64,000 nt of DNA from Pseudalkalibacillus sp045920555 (GTDB lineage: Bacteria > Bacillota > Bacilli > Bacillales > Fictibacillaceae): contig NZ_CP174509.1 of the NCBI RefSeq assembly GCF_045920555.1, positions 4,898,001-4,962,000 of the forward strand. The letters run 5' to 3'. Of this stretch, positions 1 through 8,490 are shown one piece after another. The translations under genes and the position numbers were made by a program. Under the pieces are notes generated by a model. That model saw nothing but the letters and a program-made list of their open reading frames with translations, had not been told where the DNA came from and did no database searches. Numbering within the stretch: position 1 is the stretch's first letter; each line of letters starts with the position of its first letter.

Positions 1-979
1 CCACTTCCACAATCAACTCAATGAACACCAGTAATACCGTTACGATAAGAAAAGAACCCCATAATGTGGTTTGTTCGATAAGGACAGCAGCAATCCCAAA
101 GATCGCACTCATCGCATATATGATCAGAACGGTTGTAGGATGGGAGAATCCCAATCTTTGTAGACAATGATGTAAATGTGATTTATCTGGTGAAGATAAA
201 GGTTTTTTATTTACAAATCGACGAATGATCGCAAAGATTGTATCTGAAATTGGGACTCCAAGAATGATGATCGGGACTAATAAAGAGAACAACGTGATGT
301 TTTTAAAACCTAATAAAGATGTTACAGCTATGATAAACCCTAAGTATAGGGATCCCGTGTCCCCCATGAATATTTTCGCAGGATGAAAATTATATACAAG
401 GAACCCAAGTGTACTTCCTAATACTGCAAAACCAATAGCAACCACAAACATGTTACCATTGACAATCGCCATTGTAGATATCGTGATCAATACGATGGAT
501 GAAACTCCTGCAGCCAATCCATCTAGTCCATCAATCAGGTTTATTGCATTTGTGATACCGATTATCCATATTAAGGTAAGTGGAATGCTCCATATACCTA
601 AATCCAAACGTACATCAAACGGCAGGTTGATAAAATTGACGACTATACCACCGTGTATGACGATACCAGCAGCAATGATTTGACCCAACAGTTTGACTTT
701 TGGCGATATCTCAAAAATATCATCAAAAAAACCAGTTGCTATTATGATCAAGCTGGCTGCAAATAAAGGAATCATGTATTGTTTATCAGGAGAAAGTAAA
801 TAAAACCCAATAAGGGAACTTAAGTAGATAGCTAGACCACCAAGTCGCGGCATGACTTTGGTGTGTACCTTTCGTTTATCGGGTTGGTCCGTTGCTCCAA
901 TTTTTATCGCGAAATTCTTAACTATTGGTGTTAATAATACTGACGATAAGAAGCATATGAATAACGTTAGAAACAGCAT
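1..979 (-). CDS. tagO: TagO/WecA-type undecaprenyl-phosphate GlcNAc-1-phosphate transferase (3' end outside window)
   Basis: My own translation of the minus strand from the ATG at 979 gives an open frame of 326 codons that runs off the left edge, so the C-terminus is missing. The protein is a polytopic membrane enzyme of the MraY/WecA/TagO family. Visible family motifs are the FFDDIFE acidic pair, the NAINLIDGLDGL loop, MGDTGSLYLG and a late SHLHH histidine motif. The family transfers GlcNAc-1-phosphate from UDP-GlcNAc to undecaprenyl phosphate, the first step of wall teichoic acid and related glycopolymers. A GGGAGAG ribosome site precedes the start. TagA two genes downstream supports a teichoic-acid linkage-unit role. 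WecA-like initiation of another polymer is the alternative. Confidence 0.93.
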   Translation of the reverse strand, partial: MLFLTLFICFLSSVLLTPIVKNFAIKIGATDQPDKRKVHTKVMPRLGGLAIYLSSLIGFYLLSPDKQYMIPLFAASLIIIATGFFDDIFEISPKVKLLGQIIAAGIVIHGGIVVNFINLPFDVRLDLGIWSIPLTLIWIIGITNAINLIDGLDGLAAGVSSIVLITISTMAIVNGNMFVVAIGFAVLGSTLGFLVYNFHPAKIFMGDTGSLYLGFIIAVTSLLGFKNITLFSLLVPIIILGVPISDTIFAIIRRFVNKKPLSSPDKSHLHHCLQRLGFSHPTTVLIIYAMSAIFGIAAVLIEQTTLWGSFLIVTVLLVFIELIVEV

Positions 980-1137
980 ATTTTAAAAACACTCTCCCTA
1001 AAAACTCTTACCTCTATACATGATGAACCCTGATTCTTCTAATAGAAGCATGAATTACATCATAATGAAAATTATATCATAATTTTTTCAATAAAATGAA
1101 AAACTTTATAGAAATCGTCGAAAAAACGTCTTATGTG

Positions 1138-2724
1138 TTACTTGTTAGGATGGTTCTGATTAAAACCAGCCTTTTTGATCAGTTTATTTACTCCAGGAAT
1201 CCGGTTTAATTCTTCAGTTGAAACCCCTTTAAGTACAATAACTGCAAACAAATATACAACAGTCCCTATAATTACTCCTCCGAAACCATAAATAATTGCC
1301 TCGAGTCTTCCCCACGTTTGCAACCCTAGGAATAAGGTGGGCACACCAATAAGCGCTCCCATTAATATTGACGATCCAAACTGAACAAAAGTTTCTCTTG
1401 TAACAAATTTCACTTTTGTTTTTTTCCAAATAAAATAAGAATTTACAAACCAAAGCAGAATATAAATAAGCAAAGTCGCAATCGCAGCACCAACAAGCCC
1501 ATAAAATTGAATGAAAACAAAATTGAATACAACCTTTATAAGTGCACCGAAAACAATGATCCATGCAGCCATCTTGGACTCTTCAAGCCCCTGTAAAATT
1601 CCCGTTCCAAGTACAGTCAATGATGTAAACACAGCGCTGAGTCCAATCAATGCAAGGACGAGACTTCCATTTAAATCAGTAAATAAACCTAGATTAAGGG
1701 GTAATGCCAATGCTAGAAGACCTATTGCTGCCGGCCACGAAAAAAGATGCGCCAAATTTTGTGATTTCACAATAACCTTGTTAGCATTCCTAAAATCATT
1801 TTGAGCTAAGTTCCGACTTATCAAAGGAATAAGAGGAAGTACAATGGAGGTGGAGAACACTGTAGCAATCTGCACCAATGATAGCCCACGGCCATATAAA
1901 CCATATTGATAATTTATTTCCGCACTTTCCCCTCCGGCCATCTTCAAACTGAAAGGAATCGATAAGGAATCAACTACATTCAAGAGGGCCATTGTCAATG
2001 CACCCACACAAATCGGTAGGGAGACTTTTAAAATCCTTCGACTGGTTTTTTTAAAGTCTTTCAAACTATATTTTTCTTTCGAAATTGGTTTAAATGAAGA
2101 CTTTATAAACAGATAACGAAGATATGCGAGAGATAGCAGGGTACCTATAGATGAGCCAATCATCACACCACCAGCTACAACCTCATTGCTGTAATCCATA
2201 CTGACAGTGTAATAGGCAATTCCAATTATTAATGCTACACGAATGAATTGTTCGATTACTTGTGAATACGCTGTCGGTTTCATATTTTCATAGCCTTGAA
2301 AAAAGCCTCTGTAGACAGCCATATAAGGTGCAATCAACAACGTAATCGAGACAATGATAATGGACAATCTCGTCTTTTGTCCCCCTAATACTTGAGCTAA
2401 TTGTTCAGATAACCCTGTGAGTAAACTGAAACTTACTAACCCAAATAGAACAGCTAAAATACTTGATGTAACGAAAATATTCTTGATTTCTCGTTGATCG
2501 TTTTCCACTCTAGCCTTTGAGATAAGCTGTGAAATAGCTAAAGGAATTCCTGCAACAGACAATATCAGTGCTGTCATATAAACTGGATAGACAAGGGTGA
2601 AAATCCCTAACACTTCATCTCCGGCAATGTTTTGCAATGGAATTCTGAAGACGCTTCCGAGTATCTTAGAAATCAATGTAGCAATCGTTAAAATCAGTGT
2701 GCTTTTTACAAATGTTCCGCTCAT
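1138..2724 (-). CDS. MurJ/SpoVB-type polysaccharide or lipid-linked precursor flippase (MOP superfamily)
   Basis: The 528-residue protein is almost entirely hydrophobic, consistent with about 14 membrane helices. It starts MSGTFVKSTLILTIATLISK, the typical N-terminus of the SpoVB/YtgP (MurJ-like) branch of the MATE/MVF exporters. Members flip lipid-linked wall precursors across the membrane. Its start overlaps the stop of the TagA gene by 4 bases (ATGA), so the two are translationally coupled. Because it sits between TagO and TagA, it might flip a TagA-modified lipid carrier rather than lipid II; this is inference from position. No partner ABC exporter (TagGH) is seen here. The general family call is firm; the exact substrate is not. 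Confidence 0.85.
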   Translation of the reverse strand: MSGTFVKSTLILTIATLISKILGSVFRIPLQNIAGDEVLGIFTLVYPVYMTALILSVAGIPLAISQLISKARVENDQREIKNIFVTSSILAVLFGLVSFSLLTGLSEQLAQVLGGQKTRLSIIIVSITLLIAPYMAVYRGFFQGYENMKPTAYSQVIEQFIRVALIIGIAYYTVSMDYSNEVVAGGVMIGSSIGTLLSLAYLRYLFIKSSFKPISKEKYSLKDFKKTSRRILKVSLPICVGALTMALLNVVDSLSIPFSLKMAGGESAEINYQYGLYGRGLSLVQIATVFSTSIVLPLIPLISRNLAQNDFRNANKVIVKSQNLAHLFSWPAAIGLLALALPLNLGLFTDLNGSLVLALIGLSAVFTSLTVLGTGILQGLEESKMAAWIIVFGALIKVVFNFVFIQFYGLVGAAIATLLIYILLWFVNSYFIWKKTKVKFVTRETFVQFGSSILMGALIGVPTLFLGLQTWGRLEAIIYGFGGVIIGTVVYLFAVIVLKGVSTEELNRIPGVNKLIKKAGFNQNHPNK

Positions 2725-3461
2725 TTTCTTCCCTTTACTTTCTGTCCAATCACTTTGATCATGAATTTTGGCAATGCTAACATCCTTCTAGCCCTTGATG
2801 GTTGCTTCACCAATCTATAAAACCACTCTAAGTTTAAGTTTTGGTAGATTACAGGCGCTCGCTTCACAATTCCAGCAAACACATCAAAACTACCTCCCAC
2901 TCCCATAAAAATACCTTTATCAAAATGATGGATATTCTCTGCAATCCAATTTTCTTGTCTTGGTAGACCAAGAGCCACAAAAACCATATCTGGTTTAAGC
3001 TGTTGGATTTCATTCACAATATTATTATCTTCCCAATCAAAATAGCCATTGTGCGAACCAACAATGTCTACGTTTGGATAAGTTGCTTGAATATTGGCCT
3101 CAGCAGATTGTAAAACCTCTTCTTTTGCACCTAGTAAATAAACTGAAAATCGATTCTCATTTGCAATCTGCAAGAGATTACACATTATATCAAATCCCGA
3201 AACCCTTTCTTTAATTGGGGTTCCAAGAATTCTTGCTGCTTTTACAATCCCGATCCCATCTGGGGTGACATAATCCGCATCATTCAAGACATTCTTATAA
3301 CTAACATCTTCACTCGCATACATGACAATTTCAGGATTTGCCGTGATGACAAACGCTTTACTATCATTTACGATATGTGATTCATAAAGGTGTTTAATGA
3401 ATGAATCCATTGAGGTATCGATAAACGGTACACCCATCACATCTATTTTGTTTAACTTCAT
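2721..3461 (-). CDS. tagA: TagA/WecG/CpsF-family N-acetylmannosaminyltransferase
   Basis: The 246-residue protein matches the WecG/TagA/CpsF glycosyltransferase family over its whole length. The conserved TPDG motif is at residues 66-69, and its Asp68 corresponds to the catalytic aspartate described for this family. The C-terminal half shows VALGLPRQENWIAENIHHFD and MGVGGSFDVFAG, also characteristic. TagA adds ManNAc from UDP-ManNAc to the GlcNAc-PP-undecaprenol made by TagO, completing the wall teichoic acid linkage disaccharide on the inner membrane face. The donor would be made by the MnaA epimerase at 19.4-20.5 kb. It is the first gene of the TagA-flippase pair; the preceding gap carries a hairpin that ends the autolysin gene. 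Confidence 0.92.
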   Translation of the reverse strand: MKLNKIDVMGVPFIDTSMDSFIKHLYESHIVNDSKAFVITANPEIVMYASEDVSYKNVLNDADYVTPDGIGIVKAARILGTPIKERVSGFDIMCNLLQIANENRFSVYLLGAKEEVLQSAEANIQATYPNVDIVGSHNGYFDWEDNNIVNEIQQLKPDMVFVALGLPRQENWIAENIHHFDKGIFMGVGGSFDVFAGIVKRAPVIYQNLNLEWFYRLVKQPSRARRMLALPKFMIKVIGQKVKGRK

Positions 3462-3514
3462 AAATACTTCCCCTTAAAATCTATAATGTTACAAAACTAA
3501 CATTACCATAACAT

Positions 3515-3547
3515 AAGGGAATGCAACTAGAAATAGTCACATTCCCT
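3515..3547 (-). terminator. Hairpin after the SLH autolysin gene
   Basis: An inverted repeat AGGGAATG/CATTCCCT separated by 17 bases lies just downstream of the autolysin stop. The U-tract on the minus strand is poor, so termination may be partial and allow read-through into tagA. Confidence 0.5.
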
Positions 3548-3558
3548 AATTTTGATTA

Positions 3559-5472
3559 TTATTTTGCTACATTGATCTTTTTCGCTAAAGTACCGTAATT
3601 CCCGTTTCCAAAAATATATGCTTTTAAATAAGACCTTTTTGGAACAATCTGATACCAGGTGCCGTCTGATTGTTTGGACTCGCCGAGGATAGCGACACTG
3701 GTCCCCGCTTTAGGGAATTTATAAATATCGTTACCGGAAACGACCTTAGGTTCACTACGTACATTCAAGGACGTAGTAATCGTCATACCTAATTGATAAT
3801 TTCCTAAGTCTCCACCCTTCAGATATTGATCAGCTTTATACATATAGGCTGCTATTTTTTCACCCCAGTATGGGTCTGATGCATATTTAACATTCATCCC
3901 CATCGTCTTATTCCCTAAAAACGTACCATGATAGATATAATGTGTCTCGATAAAGTATTTTGGAATGATATGCTTTTCAGCAGCTTCTTCAATCCCCTCT
4001 TCTAAGGACTCGAAAGTGAAGGCATTTTCATAAGGATTGCTGTCAACCGCACCTAAGCCGAACAAATTGTTCTTATCCACTGCGATCTTACTTGTTCCCC
4101 ATGCACTTTCATGGATTGCATGAGATAAGAAGTATAACGCGTTTACACCATATTTCTTTTCTACCATTTTGAATATTTCACCAGTACCTTCTAATGTTGA
4201 CTTAGGATATTTACTTTTATAGGTATCTGGATAAGCATCTCTTATGAAAGAGTCTAGCTGCTCAGCTGTATACTTGGTTTTTGTATACGAAGGCAAGTAC
4301 TGGTAATATTGGTACGCTTGCCCAACTTTATTGCCAGCAGAATTAAAGAACTCATTCCCATCCCAGCTATAATATTTAGTTCCTGTAGTCATGAATGAAG
4401 GAGCTTTTCCTATAACAATTCCGCTGTAACTGTCCAACGTAGAACTATAGATATAATGATAAAGATTTCCAGAGTATATAGAGTAATAGGATCTCCCGCT
4501 TGATAATTGAAAAGGTGTCAATGTGACATTATCCAATTTCACATAGCCCCGCGTATCCGCAACAGTAACTTCCACCCAATTTTCCCCTGCAGAATGATAT
4601 TGCATTTCTGTTCCTGTCGTTACATATGTGTAGTTGGAAGAGAATTTCGTACTATCATAGATGATTGTGTAACCATTTGAAATTGTATAGCCGCTTTTCA
4701 TCCATACAATCTTTTTCCCCTTCATGACAACTTGTGAAGCCGGGGTTTTCACTGCACTTTTTGCATCGCTGTATGTTTCATATTTTTTCACTTCTTCTAA
4801 TTCTCCAGAAGAACTGATATTTGCAACACTGTACTCAAGGACTGGCGGCGGGGTGATTATGTTCAGCATTCGATAGATAACTAGCGCCGCATCAGCTCGT
4901 TTTGTATTGTCTTTTGGACGGTATGTATTATCCGGATAACCGGCGATCAGTTTAACAGAGGCAACCATAGAAACTTCATCCACAAAGTCCTTATGGATCG
5001 TGTCTTCATCTTTGAACGTTAAAGGAATTTCTTCCATCTCAATCCCCTTGTAGTGCAAGGCACGGTACATAATTACAGCCATTTCTTCCCTAGTGATTTT
5101 TTGATTTGGTTTGAAATCTCTATCAGGATATCCAGTAATGATGTTTGCTGCGACTGTTTGGTTTACGGCGTCGTAAAACCAATCATCAGGTTCGACATCA
5201 TTAAAAGATTCTGTACTTGGATCAATCGGAAGGTCCAATTCTAACGCCCTTTTCACGAATGCTGAAAATTCTGCACGAGTTACAGCACGATCAGGTGAAA
5301 ATGTCCCAGGACTATCTCCTTTCATGATTCCTTTTTCGTTTAGAGCCCTCATTTCTTTCTCAGCATAATGTCCTGTTATGTCATCCGCTGCCTTTACACC
5401 AGGCATAGCAACAAAAGACACCAACAAAACCAAGATTAATGCTGCTACAATTCTCTTCATATGCGATTGCAT
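3559..5472 (-). CDS. SLH-anchored secreted endo-beta-N-acetylglucosaminidase (autolysin)
   Basis: The 637-residue protein has a signal peptide (residues 1-28), three SLH domains (about 30-205) that bind pyruvylated wall polymer, a linker with SH3-like and low-complexity stretches (about 215-400), a GH73/LytD-type glucosaminidase domain (about 405-560) with the HAIHESAWGTS motif placing catalytic Glu455, and a C-terminal SH3-like segment with the LNVRSEP motif (about 565-637). It would hydrolyse the glycan strands of peptidoglycan outside the cell. The ATG at 5472 has an AAGGGGG site 7 bases upstream and is preferred over the in-frame ATG four codons later. It is transcribed toward tagA. The domain assignment is sure; whether it acts in growth or separation is unknown. 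Confidence 0.92.
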   Translation of the reverse strand: MQSHMKRIVAALILVLLVSFVAMPGVKAADDITGHYAEKEMRALNEKGIMKGDSPGTFSPDRAVTRAEFSAFVKRALELDLPIDPSTESFNDVEPDDWFYDAVNQTVAANIITGYPDRDFKPNQKITREEMAVIMYRALHYKGIEMEEIPLTFKDEDTIHKDFVDEVSMVASVKLIAGYPDNTYRPKDNTKRADAALVIYRMLNIITPPPVLEYSVANISSSGELEEVKKYETYSDAKSAVKTPASQVVMKGKKIVWMKSGYTISNGYTIIYDSTKFSSNYTYVTTGTEMQYHSAGENWVEVTVADTRGYVKLDNVTLTPFQLSSGRSYYSIYSGNLYHYIYSSTLDSYSGIVIGKAPSFMTTGTKYYSWDGNEFFNSAGNKVGQAYQYYQYLPSYTKTKYTAEQLDSFIRDAYPDTYKSKYPKSTLEGTGEIFKMVEKKYGVNALYFLSHAIHESAWGTSKIAVDKNNLFGLGAVDSNPYENAFTFESLEEGIEEAAEKHIIPKYFIETHYIYHGTFLGNKTMGMNVKYASDPYWGEKIAAYMYKADQYLKGGDLGNYQLGMTITTSLNVRSEPKVVSGNDIYKFPKAGTSVAILGESKQSDGTWYQIVPKRSYLKAYIFGNGNYGTLAKKINVAK

Positions 5473-5692
5473 ACTTCATCCCCCTTCTAAAGTACTATTC
5501 TATAACATTATCAAAGTGTCCGTGTAAATTCTATCAATTTTTTATCTATTTCTACATACTTTTCCTATTTATCACAATAATTCCGTCTATGATCAGCTAA
5601 CGAATGACATTTGAATCCTCGATAATTGGTTAAATTTGTAGAAGTTTCTATGATATACTAGTTTCACGATTAAATAGGGAGAGACAAATATT

Positions 5693-5976
5693 ATGCTTAC
5701 TTACATAAAAAAATAGTAGATTCAGATAACAGAGCATTAAAAAAGTATTTCAAAATAGTGGATCGGATAAATGAAATTGAGCCTGAAATTGAAAAACTGA
5801 CCGATGGCCAATTAAAAGACAAAACTGTCTACTTCAAAAGTGCGCTAATTAATGGCGGTACAATAATAACCCGTTCCGAAAAGAAAACAGCTTATCATGC
5901 TGATATTACATATGGTGTAGGAAATGAATTCGGTTTTGACTTCTTACGGGATAACCTGGTTTATAATCCACACTGA
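5693..5976 (+). pseudogene. Remnant of a SecA-type preprotein translocase ATPase (possibly SecA2)
   Basis: Starting at the ATG at 5693, translation gives MLTYIKK and then a stop. Adding one base in the A-run at about 5704-5712 restores KIVDSDNRALKKYFKIVDRI and the following INEIEPEIEKLTDGQLKDKT, a clear SecA N-terminus. The frame then jumps from about SecA residue 55 straight to AYHADITYGVGNEFGFDFLR, which normally follows the nucleotide-binding Walker A region by over a hundred residues. It then stops at 5976. The helicase motor core is therefore deleted and the gene is dead. It could derive from the housekeeping SecA or, given the SLH surroundings, from the accessory SecA2 that exports S-layer proteins in B. 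anthracis. I cannot distinguish these from so short a fragment. Confidence 0.85.
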
Positions 5977-5977
5977 A

Positions 5978-6282
5978 AATCCAGCTTTTCCAATGATCTC
6001 AGTACTCAGCCACAATGGAATCCTCCAAGGATATAAGGATGGTACTTTCAAGCCTGAAAATTCACGAGATGGCAATCATCTTAGTAAATGCTCTTGGATT
6101 AAAAGGGGTCAAGTAATATGTCATTCACTGATGTACCAGAGGACCATTGGGCATATGACGCCATCAATACCCTTGCTGAACACGGAATCACCATAGGTGT
6201 CGGGAATAATAAATATGCTCCAAATAAACCGGTTGAACGAGAAGAATTTTCTACTTTCCTTGAAAGAGCTTTACATCAATAA
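5978..6282 (+). pseudogene. SLH-domain gene remnant
   Basis: Directly after the SecA fragment, short stretches in different frames encode SLH sequence. These are GILQGYKDGTFKPENS near 6010-6065, an AIILVNALGLKG stretch near 6075-6110, and from the ATG at 6118 an intact last SLH unit of 54 residues (FTDVPEDHWAYDAINTLAEH through EREEFSTFLERALH) ending at 6282. At least one frameshift separates the pieces and no signal peptide is present. This is the 3' end of a former SLH surface-protein gene, followed by a good terminator. The 54-residue frame at 6118-6282 could in principle be translated but has no clear ribosome site. Confidence 0.8.
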
Positions 6283-6290
6283 AAATCATT

Positions 6291-6335
6291 AAACTGTTAG
6301 ATGAGATGGTTCAAATCTTATCTAACAGTTTTTTA
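6291..6335 (+). terminator. Rho-independent terminator of the SLH remnant
   Basis: ACTGTTAGAT and ATCTAACAGT form a 10-bp stem followed by TTTTTTA. It survives although the gene it served is broken. Confidence 0.8.
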
Positions 6336-6455
6336 GTAGTGAAGAAAAGGCGTAACCAAATACCTAGGGATAAAGAACTGAGTTTACAGTCATTCCCCCT
6401 TTTCATTTTCCAATTTGGTAAAATAATGTTAGTTCACAACATTGGGGGAATCAAA

Positions 6456-6854
6456 ATGAAAGAATGGAAAAAAATAATTGGAGTGATGTTGTTGGCTATC
6501 GCCCTGATCACAGGCTGCGGCACAACAACAGAAGAGACTGGGGATCAAACTTCTGGTGACAGTACAGAACAAACAACAAACGAAGATTCGACTGAACAAA
6601 ATAATGAAGATACTAATGAAGAACCTGCAGAAGAGGATGATGCCACTACAGAACAAAAAACAGGCGAAGGTACCTATAACGGTCAAGCAGATGGCCATAC
6701 AATCGAAATCATGATGGAAGATGGACCGCAAGCCTTTCAATTTGGTGAAGAACTGAAAGAAAAGGTAGAATCTCTTGAAGTTGATTCTAAAGTCAGTTTT
6801 ACATATGAAGAAAAAGACGGTGCATTATACCTTACAGATATACAGAAAAAATAA
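6456..6854 (+). CDS. Small secreted lipoprotein with acidic linker
   Basis: The start at 6456 is chosen because GGGGGA lies a few bases upstream and it gives a proper lipoprotein signal: MKEWKKIIGVMLLAIALITGC, with Cys21 as the lipidation site. An earlier in-frame start at 6306 would bury this signal. The 132-residue protein has a Glu/Thr/Asp-rich linker (about 22-72) and a small folded C-terminal domain (GTYNGQADGHTIEIMMEDGP through LTDIQKK) of about 60 residues that could be a beta-barrel. Similar small lipoproteins occur in Bacillus, but I do not know a function. It stands alone between two terminators. Confidence 0.8.
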   Translation: MKEWKKIIGVMLLAIALITGCGTTTEETGDQTSGDSTEQTTNEDSTEQNNEDTNEEPAEEDDATTEQKTGEGTYNGQADGHTIEIMMEDGPQAFQFGEELKEKVESLEVDSKVSFTYEEKDGALYLTDIQKK

Positions 6855-6865
6855 GAATACACTAT

Positions 6866-6912
6866 GAGGCTGACTCTGTATCGAAATAATGATATCTAGT
6901 CAGCCTCGTTTA
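6866..6912 (+). terminator. Terminator of the small lipoprotein gene
   Basis: GAGGCTGACT and AGTCAGCCTC form a 10-bp stem with a 22-base loop, followed by GTTTACTTTAT. Confidence 0.7.
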
Positions 6913-6925
6913 CTTTATAACCTAT

Positions 6926-8125
6926 TTAACTGGACAGAGAGGTTGAAGTATTTCTGTGTGCGTCAGCTTTGTATTTACTCCTCGTTTCCATTGGAGGCAT
7001 CTTACCGAATATGATCCAATATTGAGGAATGAGCTTATAAGTGACCCGTACAATTGCCCAGCTTAAAACAAAGATCACAATAAAGGTTATTAGTTGCCAA
7101 CCGTGGAATACCAGCGGGGATCCACCTTGTACGAAATACCTCATGATCATAAGAAGCATAGGGTGAATCAAGTATATCCCAAAAGAGGTGGCTCCAATTT
7201 CCATAAACAATCTTTTTCTGCTTGGCTGAAAACTCTTCTCTGCCCAATGAGCGAGCAGGAATAATCCCAATCCAGCAAACAATGCATGTGTAGCCCACGT
7301 AAATTCAGCAAGATATTGGTTGACCAGATCAGGGAGATTATTTGCCAAGGTACCAGATGTCCCGATTCTTACCAAATACATATATCCAGTGTACAGAACC
7401 ACTAGTGCACCATATGAGAAAAAGATGAACGATAAGGTTTTAAACCGAATGAGATGATCCTTCATTTTTTCACGTAAATCATGATAATAGATACCTAGAT
7501 ACGCTCCTACGAAATAAAAGGACATATAAGATAATGAAATGGATCCCTTCAACGTGATATGGAAATATTCCTTGTTTAGATATACCCATATCCATTGAAT
7601 GGCTATACCCAGCCAGAAGGCGTGCTTTCTTAAAAGCTTGAACCTTTTAAACAACAACATAAAGAACGGGAATAATAAATACAATTGAACACTGATAAAG
7701 ACAAAATATAAATGCGGATGTGCCTTACCTAGAGCAACTAGGTATAAAAATTTATTTACGGCAAACCCAAAACTCGGATAGTCATAATAAGCGAACCATT
7801 TGACCCCGAAATAAAGTGCGGAAAAAAGCAGATAAGGAATCAAAATATATTTTAATCGTTTAATATAAAAATTCTTAATCAAAGTTGCATCGGTTTTTCG
7901 AGGATAATAGTTATAAAAAAGGACAAAAGCACTCAACATGATAAATGTCGGTGTACCAAGTTTTCCAGCAACATTAAAAAAATTGTAGATTGGAAATAAT
8001 AAAGAATCCGTCGGTACACTCGTAACACCAGTAGATGAGGAATGCACCAGCAATACTGCAATAATAGCAAACGCTCTTGCCAATTGGATTTCATCCAAGT
8101 TCAATCTCCGTTTTTCCACTCCCAT
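6926..8125 (-). CDS. Acyltransferase family 3 membrane protein
   Basis: The 399-residue protein has the layout of acyltransferase-3 (OatA/NolL/WecH-like) proteins: a cytoplasmic N-terminus, IQLARAFAIIAVLLVHSSS with the conserved Arg and His, and about ten membrane helices. The family moves acetyl or succinyl groups onto surface sugars, for instance peptidoglycan or cell-wall polysaccharides. There is no C-terminal SGNH domain, so it is the short form without the OatA extracellular partner domain. It is monocistronic here, flanked by a terminator and a dispersed repeat. The specific acceptor cannot be read from sequence. Confidence 0.85.
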   Translation of the reverse strand: MGVEKRRLNLDEIQLARAFAIIAVLLVHSSSTGVTSVPTDSLLFPIYNFFNVAGKLGTPTFIMLSAFVLFYNYYPRKTDATLIKNFYIKRLKYILIPYLLFSALYFGVKWFAYYDYPSFGFAVNKFLYLVALGKAHPHLYFVFISVQLYLLFPFFMLLFKRFKLLRKHAFWLGIAIQWIWVYLNKEYFHITLKGSISLSYMSFYFVGAYLGIYYHDLREKMKDHLIRFKTLSFIFFSYGALVVLYTGYMYLVRIGTSGTLANNLPDLVNQYLAEFTWATHALFAGLGLFLLAHWAEKSFQPSRKRLFMEIGATSFGIYLIHPMLLMIMRYFVQGGSPLVFHGWQLITFIVIFVLSWAIVRVTYKLIPQYWIIFGKMPPMETRSKYKADAHRNTSTSLSS

Positions 8126-8290
8126 AACTTCACCAACTCTACTAAACTATTGTTATATTCTTACAAAATACGACATGTTATTAATACTACCATGCCTTAC
8201 CCATGAGTCAACAGGGATAAAACATTTTCACAAAACATTTAAAAAACTATGAAAGTATAGGCTTTGTTATACTTTATTGTTAATTTCCGC

Positions 8291-8394
8291 AAAATTCACT
8301 CCCTTTCCGCGGGCGATCCGCAAGCCCCCTCGCGAGTTACTCGCTGCAGGGTCTTGCCTGCATCGCTTATCCCGCAGGAGTGTCGCGAATTTAG
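8291..8394. repeat. GC-rich structured dispersed element, copy 1
   Basis: About 104 bases of markedly higher GC than the surroundings, containing CCGCGGGCGATCCGCAAGCC and CCCGCAGGAGT. A second copy lies at 48869-48974. The ends are complementary (AAATTC/GAATTT). It fills most of the 365-base gap between the acyltransferase start and the protease terminator. Repeats with the CCGCGG...CCCGCAGGAGTC pattern are common in Bacillaceae intergenic DNA. Apart from it I see no gene in this gap. Confidence 0.8.
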
Positions 8395-8447
8395 GTAAAA
8401 TCAAACTTAGTTAGAAATCAACAGTATTATTTAACAAAGCCAAAGTT

Positions 8448-8476
8448 AAAAAAGAGCAGCCCATAAGGACTGCCCT
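8448..8476 (-). terminator. Terminator of the SLH protease gene
   Basis: On the minus strand GGGCAG and CTGCTC pair around a short loop and are followed by TTTTTT, directly after the protease stop. Confidence 0.8.
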
Positions 8477-8490
8477 TCTGTACCTACATA

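Noticed and set aside
1229..1564. Small open frames on the opposite strand or in other frames inside clear genes, for example this one
   Set aside because: They overlap confidently identified genes, lack ribosome sites and show no protein-like sequence.
5758..5976. An independent small gene
   Set aside because: Its translation is a piece of SecA with the motor deleted and a frameshift upstream, so it is part of a pseudogene.
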